The position numbers were made by a program, and so were the translations under genes. Shown piece after piece: positions 50,025-62,000 of a DNA stretch of 64,000 bases. Below the pieces are notes generated by a model. The model ran no database searches and was not told the DNA's origin. It saw nothing but the letters and a program-made list of their open reading frames with translations. Numbering within the stretch: position 1 is the first letter of the stretch; the number at the start of each line of letters is the position of its first letter. Source of the stretch: Liolophura sinensis (Eukaryota; Mollusca; Polyplacophora; Chitonida; Chitonidae); NCBI RefSeq assembly GCF_032854445.1, contig NC_088306.1, forward strand, positions 686,501 through 750,500, read 5' to 3'.

Positions 50025-53000
50025 GTGAGTCAACTTCACTCAGAATCATCGAAAAAAAAATACGCACAACAAAAACTAAACCCTGTGGAGCCGGTGACCT
50101 CAGCTTGATCGATAATCAAGGCCTGTGGTTGCACGTTACAAGCTGAGCTCTGCTATATGAGTAAGAGGTTAACTGCTACTGTTACAAAATGTTTCGCCCC
50201 TGAAGACGAAGTTGCTGTCAAGTTTGGAGAGGACGATTCGATGGGCACACCCATTTTTCAGCCGACTTCAGTTCACTGCCAAAAAGTTGCCGGTTTTCTT
50301 CAGGTCGGGTCGGCCCGGTAAAAGACACCGTGCACAGCGTAGGAATAAAATTCTGAGGTGGATCGAGAAGAAATGTCTTAACAATAAAAGCCTGCTTACC
50401 TGTAGGGTTAATTTGAGGACTCCTTCATTCATAGATAAACAAAACTACTTGAAGTTTTTAGAAGAATTCAGAAGTCACAAGAACGAGTATCCGACCATGA
50501 AAGATACACAGATTTTGGTGACGTCATCCACTTCTGTTCTCGGAGTGGGCGTCAACTTTGGGATGTGCCACTTTTACTTGTCTAGGGGGTGTTATTCTGA
50601 TTATGAAAAAACGATGGGTCTTTTAGATTTGACATTTTGTTTCTTGTGGCGTTTAGAGCACACCTAGACGATTCTCAGTTTCTTTTTTAAGATTTGTATC
50701 ATTAGCACGTAAACATTAGTACGTAATAGCACTGATGAGGGGTGATTATAATTCTGTTAAAATGGTTCTTCATTTTTGTCTAAAAATTAGGTACGCCGTT
50801 AAACCCCAAGCACTCACTCGATCACCCTAAAAATTAGCCTTCATAAATCAGTCAAGATTATAATCAAATGCAATAAATTAATTAACTTGTTGGAACAATT
50901 AAAGCAGGTGTTCTCATATATTATATGAATCAAATGGGAAAAGTGACATTCCTTTCATGTCGAGTACTGGTTAATGTATGTTTTTTATATAATTGAGACA
51001 GCCTTATGGGATCGTGTTAGATTAGGATAAACTTAGTCATGTTGACTTGTCATCACTTGTACCAATGGTACTGACACTTTCGAGAAGCTGGAGAAGTGTA
51101 AAGCTATCAGGCTATTATATTGTCCTTTTTCAGGTACAGTTTCCTGTAGCAAAAGAATTTCCAGTTCTCAAGCTAATGACCGGAAGAACGATTACTCTGT
51201 ATCCACAATATGTCATTTTCCATACAAATACAATAAGCCTGTATACAGTTATCAATTAGTAACAGTAATCAGATGAAGTTAGTCATTAAGTTAGTCATTA
51301 AGCAGTAATGGGATTTTACAAGCAGATTAAAACCATAATATTCTTAATGAAGACAAATGCACAGAGCTTTGGCATAAAATGACCCATATATTGGCGTAAA
51401 AGATGTGTATAAAGACTGTATTTTTACAAGAGGCAATCTCTCAGCAGTATAAATTCAGCAATGATTTTTGTTGCAAGGCTGTATTTTTACTGCCATTCAT
51501 TGCAAATATATACTGTGTTCAGTAATTGTAGGCCCTATTGTTGTGTGATAAGTGTGTATATGTGTCGTTTGATAGTCCTGCTTTGTTTATGCTGAATAAA
51601 TTTAAGACAAACTTCTCAGCATCTTCTTATAAAGGAACAGGAAAAAAAAAACGTTTACATTTAGTTCGACTATAATCATAGATGTAGGATACTCTACCCT
51701 CTTGCTTTAATCAATATTCATCACTTGATTTAAAGACATAAAATACTGGAGTCTGTAATGTACTGTTAGAATGTTAACATTGTTAATATAAATATTATTT
51801 AACTTCACCAATATCCTAATTTTCAGCTGTCTCGAATGTTATGAGTGTTCACAATCCGCCACCCCTCTGTCTGCATTATGAGATTACCCAGTCACTTGTC
51901 GTGTCTATGGCGGCTAAAAATAGACACCACAACAATGCGAACATGCTCCAAGTTGATTGGAAATAGCCAAGATTTCACAACAATTGCTCCCTTGTGGTCA
52001 TCAGACAGTACATCAGACAGTTAAGCTGTGTTCGGTTTGACAGGACACACGCCTTCCTTCAACATTTTAGCAAGAGGCAAGGATGACAATCGGTTGGAAG
52101 ACGCTGGACGTTGGAGAGCAGGTATTATGACTGCCTGATGCTCAGTTTTCGCGATGGAAAAAAGCTCGATATTCAGAAATTTGTATAAATGCAGACGATG
52201 AAAAGATGATTATGGATTCCTGCATACCTCTCCTTAAGAAAATCAGGAATGTCACCTAAACTTTCCAATTCTTTATGGACATTTATCAGGACCTATGTTT
52301 TGTTGGACTAGTCCGACCTCACGTAACAGTAGGTTGAGAAGAGTTACGAGTAATGGATTGCAATGCGAACAAACACTGTACACATACCTCTAGCTGGTCA
52401 CATCCTAACCCAATGAATCCCGTTTTTAATTCATTAGGCTAGTCAAATCCCAGTTATAACATCTTCCCTTAATTTCTCCCACCACACACAACTTTGCCAT
52501 GGTATTCCAGCTGATCAATGTTTCTCGGAGGAAGACCTCCAGGTAGGTACATGTATCTCTGGTGTTTTGACAATGTCCACCATTTACTGTGTCGTTCAGT
52601 AAGTGAGTCATGTGAACACATGAATCTTACCCACCTAGAGTCAAACTCCATAGTTAGTAATTAGCTGTATATCATTTGGTGCAAAATTATAATACATGAA
52701 CTAACCAGTTTCTCCAAAATTCCTAGGGGTTTTGCAAAGACATGATTAAATCATCTCAGATCTGGAAAACAGGGTTAAACTAGATAGCCTAGAGGCTTTC
52801 CACTTGGGAAGTGACATTCCATCAGGATGTTAGGATCTGGAGTTGACCAGCTAAAAGTATACGTATACTGTTCTCTCATGCTACAATCTGATCTCAATAC
52901 TTCAACGATCTCAGATGAGAGGTGAAGCAGCCATGATTATGATGTATCCAAATATTTCTCAAGCTGCTTAGTAGTACATTCAAACCATTGTTGGACGATC

Positions 53001-56000
53001 CAAAGGGGGGAGCCTTTGAGGCATAGTGCTTACTCAGCCTGTTAGAGTACAATGTCTGCTGAAATATATCATATAACATTGTTATTATAATATTATTATT
53101 TGTGATAATGTTGTGAGAATGTCTGCCTCAAACTCTTACCTTAGCAGACTCATAACCATGGTCTGTCGGTCAGGAATTATGCTGTTTGTCACGCTCACCT
53201 GGATTTTAAATGGTGTCTCTGTCAGTGGACAATGAGTAAAATGGAATTTGGAATGGACGAATAATTCCACTTATATTTTTTATTCCTTTTAGGCTCTCAT
53301 CTACGACATCCAAGGTCGTGCAAGGGTGGAGGAAGGACCGAAAAGGGTAGGTATGGTATTGCTACAATAATCCCTCAACCATTTCGCATGTAAAAGAGCG
53401 ACTTTCAGTGTAGTTTATGCATATTGTTAATATGATTTTGGAAACAAAACTGCATGGTTTGGTTTGACCAGTTCCAGGGCTTCAACAAAGGTATAATTTT
53501 ATCAGCCCACACAAAATAATGCCTTCACAATATGCTTGAATAAACACCTTGCTGACATGCGAAAAGGTTGAAGTTCTATTACAGTACCTAATTTCATTTT
53601 ATGCTATTTTAGGTTTATGGCCATGACAGTCCTGACCCGATTTTGTTTCTTTTTTAGTTGTTAGCTGGAGTTTCCGTGGAATCATTTGGTTGGTGCGCTA
53701 GCGCAGCGTAATGACCCAGGAGTGTTTCACCAATGCGGACGCTGCGAGGTCAAGTCCAGCTCATGTTGGCTTCCTCTCTGGCCATACGTGGAAAGGTCTG
53801 GCAGTAACCTGCAGATGGCCGTGTGTTTCCCCGGGGCTCTGCCCGGTTTCCACCCACCATAATGCTGGCTGCCGTGGTATAAGTGAAATATTCTTGAGTA
53901 CGGCTTAAAACACCAATGAAATAAATAAATAAATAATAGTTGTTACTCTTGCACTAACTAGATTAGGGCCTCTAGAATTTATAGGTCCCAAGGTGTGAGT
54001 GTTAATTTGTCAGTGTGTTTAATAGCATGAAACAAATGTTGACTTTCTCTCCGGTTGTATGTGGGAAGGTCTGTCAGCAGCCTGCGGATGGTCTTGGGAT
54101 TCCCCCGGGCTCTGCCCTGTTTCCTCCCACCACAATGCTGGTCGCCGTCGTATAGGTGAAATATTCTTGAGTACGGCGTAAAACACCAATCAAATAAATA
54201 AATAAATAAATGGAAGCATGCTGTCAGTATAAAAAATATACACATATAAGTTTGAGGCAACCTTTGTAATATATTGTGAGGGTTAGAGTGTGGGAGGGGA
54301 GACTTATCCATAGATTTGGTTGTATACAGTCTTCCCTGTGAGGAACAGCTTGTGACCAAGCGACTATAATGCTTGTCTTTCATTGGCCAGGACACACACC
54401 AAGAGTTGCAGCTTCTTCCCAGCCATTGGCTGAGAATGTGGTTGCCCATTATTCCCTGACCCTCATGCAATGTGACATGAGGCCTTGGTGACAAGAAGCC
54501 ATTGCCCATTCATTGCTCGCCACAATATGGCTGAAATATTGCCGATGTGGCGTTAAGCCATAATCATTCATTCCATTCATTTCTGACAGCTGGACTTCCA
54601 CCATTATAGTATGCATATCTCCGAGTCACGCGTGGGAAAGTTCATCAGTAACTTGCCAAAGGTCAGTGGTTCATGCCAATCACTCAGGTATTCCTCCACC
54701 CATGAAATTCCTGAGTGTGGCGATAAACAAAGATTAGAAAAAAAAATTTGTCTGTAAACTCTACTCGTTCCAACCTCCCAGAAATTTCATATCCCCGAAA
54801 TGTGTTTGTTTGATGTTGACTCAGATATTCCTGTTCCGAGAGACGTTTAAGAGACTTGCGCGTTACAGCGCAAACCAGACTGAGTTCATCATTATCACCA
54901 ATAAAAATGGCCTTAAAGAGCACCTGCCTGGGTACGTACGTCATCTCTCATAAAGCTGTCACTCTTTGGGGAATTTTCGGACAGCAGAAGTCGTGCTAGT
55001 CCTGAAGCACCTTGTACCGTCTCATGTGACCCGTCACAGCGGAAATTTCTGTAACGGGAACTGTGATGACTCTAATTCCTCAACATTTTCAACCCCCTGT
55101 GCGACCAAGAAGCCCTTTTTTGAAACATTTGCAAAGAACTAGCGGATGTACAACAATAATTTGCACAGTTTTATGAACCTTACATCTTTAGTGACAGAAA
55201 GAAATCATTTTTGGCATCATTGTCGTAACCATTGTACGCATGAATTCCACTAAAGAAAATGCTTTAGAGGTTGACAAGGTAGAAGATTTACAGTATAAAG
55301 TCTTTAATACAACAACAGCACAAACAATTATACGTGATGTTCCGTAATTTTGATTGGCTCGGTGTGTGTGAACAATCTCACCTGCAGGTCTCACCAGAAA
55401 GAAACATTCAGAATTTGTGTACCTTTACATCAGCATGTTGAATAGCAAAATATATGGTGTTCGAAATTTTTTAACATTTCCACAATCACGTCATCTTCTG
55501 GGGCTGCTTGCTCAAAAGTGTATGAGAACGTAATCCCAGTATTAACTTGTAAGTGTCACTTACTTTGTATTATGATAAGACTGCTTGTAAGAATTAAACC
55601 TGGTTTAACTTTTAGTGCACTTTTGAACAAAGTGGCCCAGAATGCTGGGTAATTTGAGATGTACTTTGTTGTAAGAGCTCTGAATGTTTACTGAATAAGA
55701 TGGTTTGTTTTTGGTTATGTTTTATTAATAGCTTGAGCATTACAAATGTAGTGCTTGATAGGCACAAACAGATGACAAACACCTGTGCTAATTATGCCCC
55801 AGAAAGCAATTATATACCTAATACATTTGGGACAGTTGTGTACAAACACACCTGTATGTGTAAGTATGAGAACCAGTGGTAACGAAAGACAGCACTACCT
55901 GTAGTATTAAGAATTGCTGTTACCTGTGTATGCATCCAAATACCGTGTAAGCAACAGAAGTCACACATTTGAAAATGTAGTCTGTGGCTTATGTACTAAT

Positions 56001-59000
56001 GAAAGTGTTGATGTATGTAGTAATATAGTACATTTGTTTCTTACCTGTACTGAAATGTGTTTCAGTTTTGTTTAGATAAACTTTAAATAAATTGTGTTTA
56101 ATAGTCATCAGTCAATCCACAATTGTATCTATTGTTGTATCTATCTTTTCAGACCAGCTGTGGTTTACAAAAATCCTCTTGTTCATGAGAATGTATCAAT
56201 CTCAGACGGAATTTCACTGGATGCGAACGAAGTGCTTGTTTCGTACAGGATTGAAGAGGACTGCAATGTTCAGCGACACATTCACTACGGCCCCATGTTG
56301 TTCATGCAAGAAGCCAGTGAATGGTGGGTGTGAAAGGCAGATGCAACCATTCGCAGTTTTTGCTAACTGCGACTTTTGAGTTCTCAACTCAAAAGGTCTT
56401 GAAAACGCAAGATATTCGAATCACATAAATTTTTGCATTGTTCTCACACAGATTTGACAAACTAATTTTCACTAATCACAAATTTTTTCTGTCTTCAATA
56501 GATGGGCCAAAAATCTTGTTTTAGTTAATGCCCGTATCATATATGTATGTCTACCACACTAGTTAAACACATAGTTATATTAAAGAAATGAATATCTGTG
56601 CAAAATTAATATAAAAACCTCGTTACATTACACGGTACTAAAAATAAATTAACATTTAATATATTAGCATACAAATAACTGTTATATGACAAATAACAGA
56701 TCACTTGTGTAAAATTGGCCTCAGATGAGAACAAGGCGAGATCACAGACTTGACATTCACGACCTGGACTCTATTGAATACGGCATTGATCAACACTCAA
56801 ATCTGCACAGATCAGTCATATGTTAACTTGTTTTCCCTTGTTTTGTCCTTTGTTCTTTTAGGCTTCACCTGTTTGAGTGGCACGGCAAAGACCCGGTGAG
56901 CAAGACAAGGAAAATCCCAGGTCAGCTCAAGTTCACCAAACTCAGGGTCATCCCTGACCAGTTCTACTACAACGTGAGGTTATTTTATAATTTCTCTCCT
57001 TGACATTTTCACATAAATATGTGTACATATATATTTGTGTAGAGGATTTTGGATAGTAAAGTTTGAATATGTTTGAAGTCAAATTGATTATCTCCTTGTA
57101 CTTGGGAAGAAACATGTGTTTACATTCACGGCATTCACAGAACATTTCACACCAGTGTTTCCAAATATCTTGCCAAAGGTCAGAGGTTAACCCGACCACT
57201 CCTCCACTCGTAAAGAGACTGCCTGTTATAACATCTGAAAAATCCTTGAGTTAAACAAATGAACAAGAAAATCAAACTTCACACTACAGTGTTCTAGTTT
57301 CATTTATGTCAACTGTTTTATTATAATGAACAATGAAATTCGGAGTAGGCTGAAGGTCAGTTTATTCTGCCATGCAATATTCGCTGAATTGTGTATCAGT
57401 GATAGGCATATGCGTCTCACTTTACACTGAAGCTGAAATTCTGATATGTTCTCTTAATCTGATCCCTGTTTTGCGGTAATCATTCAATCATTCAATCTTG
57501 TCCTACTTTGTTATGTACATACAACTATATTCATCATATGCTAGTACCTCACTTATCTCGTTAACTCACCTCATGTCTGTTACAGGTAGAGGAGGTAAGG
57601 ACTGCCGACGATGCTGTTATCACTGTCAAACTGATGATCTTCTACGAACTAAAGAACATTGAACAAATGGTAAGACATGCACCTGTAGGTTCGTGAGCGG
57701 GATGCTGCAGAGACCGAATACATTTCTCTGTCAGACCAGACTGCAGTGTGATCTATGTCAGGAGGTTTGTCAGGTGCCAGGCCAGGTGTGCTTGTTTTCT
57801 CCATCAAATAAGTCAAATATTTTTGAAATGTATTGTAAAATGCCTGCCTCTGCAGTCATAAGTTGTGTTCCAGTGAGGCAGCATTTAATACAGATATGTC
57901 AGCTTTGGGTCCAGCATGCAACAAGGAGACACCGTCGTGATATGACTGAAATAATGTTGAAAGTGATGTTTAACTCTAATCAAACGAACAGAATCCTTCA
58001 CCTAGTCAAATTTTAATACCATGGTTTGAAAAATTTGGGCTTTGGAGAAAGAATAATGTTTTCATGAAGAGAAGAAATATCTGTCTGTAATGTTTTTTCC
58101 TTTCCTTCTTTCAGTTAAATTCCACTCAAGACCCAATTGCTGATTTCATCAAGTAAGTATCATTTTTAATCCAGTTATGGCTGTTCTCTTACAACATTCT
58201 GTAATTCCGGAGTCTGGATGGAATTTTTTGTTCTCTAGCAAACCCTGTTAATACATTTTTGTCAGTGAATCATTCCTACCCGCCTCCCCAACATACACAC
58301 ACAACACCAGCTTTAGCAATGCGTGCATGTTCCCATTGGATATAAATCACACCCAGATATTAATCACACTCAGATATAAACCACACTCAGATATAAATCA
58401 CACCCAGATATAAATCACACTCAGATATAAATCACACCCTGATATAAACCACACTCAGATATAAATCACACTCAGATATAAATCACACCCTGATATAAAC
58501 CACACTCAGATATAAATCACACTCAGATATAAATCACACCCTGATATACACCACACTCGGATATAAATCACACTCAGATATAAATCACACTCAGATATAA
58601 ATCACACCCAGATATAAATCACACTCAGATATAAATCACACCCTGATATAAACCACACTCAGATATAAATCACACTCAGATATAAATCACACCCTGATAT
58701 AAACCACACTCAGATATAAATCACACTCAGATATAAATCACACCCTGATATACACCACACTCAGATATAAATCACACTCAGATATAAATCACACTCAGAT
58801 ATAAATCACACTCAGATATAAACCACACTCAGATATAAACCACACTCAGATATAAATCACACTCAGATATAAATCACACCCAGATATAAACCACACTCAG
58901 ATATAAATCACACTCAGATATAAATCACACCCTGATATAAACCACACTCAGATATAAATCACACTCAGATATAAATCACACTCAGATATAAATCACACTC

Positions 59001-62000
59001 AGATATAAACCACACTCAGATATAAATCACACTCAGATATAAATCACACTCAGATATAAATCACACCCAGATATTAATCACACTCAGATATAAACCACAC
59101 TCAGATATAAATCACACCCAGATATAAATCACACTCAGATATAAATCACACCCTGATATAAACCACACTCAGATATAAATCACACTCAGATATAAATCAC
59201 ACCCTGATATAAACCACACTCAGATATAAATCACACTCAGATATAAATCACACCCTGATATACACCACACTCGGATATAAATCACACTCAGATATAAATC
59301 ACACTCAGATATAAATCACACCCAGATATAAATCACACTCAGATATAAATCACACCCTGATATAAACCACACTCAGATATAAATCACACTCAGATATAAA
59401 TCACACCCTGATATAAACCACACTCAGATATAAATCACACTCAGATATAAATCACACCCTGATATACACCACACTCAGATATAAATCACACTCAGATATA
59501 AATCACACTCAGATATAAATCACACTCAGATATAAACCACACTCAGATATAAACCACACTCAGATATAAATCACACTCAGATATAAATCACACCCAGATA
59601 TAAACCACACTCAGATATAAATCACACTCAGATATAAATCACACCCTGATATAAACCACACTCAGATATAAATCACACTCAGATATAAATCACACTCAGA
59701 TATAAATCACACCCTGATCTTATGATACAGCACACTTGAGATTATTTAGTCGTTTAGAGCTGGGTTTAATCCCAAATCCGGCCACATTTAAAAAGATTGG
59801 CTGGGGTTTTTCATTTATGATGAGTCTGCTAGGTGACAGCTTACAGTTAGAGTGGTGCGATGTCTTTGACGTGTGGTTTCAGTGAGGCAGCGCTGTATAA
59901 GTTAGGCTGGTAAATGGCCTGCATTACAAAGATACAGATACACCTGCATGACTGAAATCATGGTTAAAGTATTGTTAAACCCCCTAGTAATGGGAAACAC
60001 CACCTATTTAGGGCCCATAACCAAGGTAGGCATACCATTACCCAGATGTTGTCTAAGGGAGGATAACTCAGTGATGTAGCCCAGTGGTACTGCCCATTGA
60101 CTTATACCTCTGAGTTATCCCCACTTAGCCAACATCCAGATGGCTGTTTTCTGTCTGGAGTATTCTTTCCCATGAATACCAGTCTCGTGACCTTGCCTTT
60201 GTGTGTTTGCTGTTTTCAGTTGTCTTTCTGCTGATGTTGTGGCATACGCGTCTAAACTCACGTAAGTCTTCTCTCCTTACACATTCTAACTGGACTTTGT
60301 AAATAATGAATGAACATTTGTGATATGTTTTCAAGTCTAAATTCCAGATAATATTGCAGTAAGAAACTTCCACTAAGAGATAAGACTGTATAAGTACCAG
60401 GAAGGAAAGAAGCATTACCACCTGACATAGTATGTATTTTGGATTTAATGTGTGGAAAATGATAAACTGTAACCAAATCTGACATGAAAGAGATATTTAA
60501 CTGTTTTCTGCCCTTCCAAGGCATGCGTTTTTCCAGGAAGGTGACATACAACATACAGTGATGCCATACCCAAAAGTCCCAGCTTTATCTCATACAAACC
60601 AGCGTGAACTCACCTTAGTCCTCAAACACTGATACAGCTTATTGCACTGTGTTGCACCCGCAGAGACTCTTGATGTGTGTTGAAGTACTGAATGATTTGA
60701 ATAGGCAAAACTCATCCTGAGATTTAAATTTCATTTATTTATTTGATTGGTGTTCTACGATGTACCCAAGAATATTCCACTTATACGACGGCAGCCAGCA
60801 TTATGGTGGGAGGAAAGTGAGAAGAGCCCGGGGGAAACCCACAACGGTCTGCAGGTTCAGGGCGTAATTGTTTCATTGCAGAAGATTAAAACTGCTAATG
60901 AGCACCTGATTTCAGGTACTTGGAATTTATTGAGAGATCAGGAGAATTAAACGAGAATGCACGCTACCCTCAACTGCATGAACGCTGCAAGGTGATTGGC
61001 TATGAAGTGTCTAAGGTGGTCTATCGTGGGTACCATGCGGATGACAAACTTCAGAGGATGCACAATCGGGCAGTGGCAGAGAGAGCCAAACTCAAAATTA
61101 ATGTGAGTAACAGAAAGGGCCAAACTCAAACTTAATGTGAGTAGCAGAAGGGGCCAAGTTCAGAATTAATGTGAGTAGCAGAAAGGGTCAAACTCATAAT
61201 CAATTTGAGTGGTAGAGTCAAAATTAATGTGAGTAACAGAAAGGGCCAAGGTCAAAATTAATGTGAGTAACAGAAAGGGCCAAACTCAAAATTAATGTGA
61301 GTAGCAGAAGGGGCCAAGTTCAGAATTAATGTGAGTAGCAGAAGGGGTCAAACTCATAATCAATTTGAGTGGTAGAGTCAAAATTAATGTGAGTAGCAGA
61401 AGGGGCCAAGCTCAAAATTAATGTGAGTAACAGAAGGGGTCAAACTCATAATCAATTTGAATGGTAGAAGGGGCCAAGTTCAGAATTAATGTGAGTAGCA
61501 GAAGGGGCCGAACTCAAACTTAATGTGAGTAGCAGAAGGGGCCAAGTTCAGAATAAATGTGAGTAGCAGAAGGGGCCAAACTCAAACTTAATGTGAGTAG
61601 CAGAAGGGGTCAAACTCATAATCAATTTGAATGGTAGAAGGGGCCAAAGTCAAAATTAATGTGAATGGCAGAGAGGTCCAAACTCAAGATTAATGTGAGT
61701 GAGAGGGCAGCTCAAAAGTAATGCCATGGAGAGAGCAACTCAAAATTAATGTGAGTGAGTGGGCCAACTCAGAATTAATGTGAGTGAGGGGGCCAACTCA
61801 AAATTAATGTGAGTGAGGGGGCCAACTCAGTATTATTGTGAGGGGGCCAAATCAAAATTAATATGAATGACAGGGCCAACTCAGTATTAATGTCAAAAAT
61901 GATGAAAGGAAAAACTGTATTAATTTAAACCTTAGTCCCACTGTGCTATTTTCTGTTTTCAGTTTGAAAAAGAGCAACAGGAACAGAGTTTAACAGATTT

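Noticed and set aside
57693-58016. 107-codon frame between SPFH exons 7 and 8
   Set aside because: It lies after a good donor and exon 8 joins exon 7 in frame without it.
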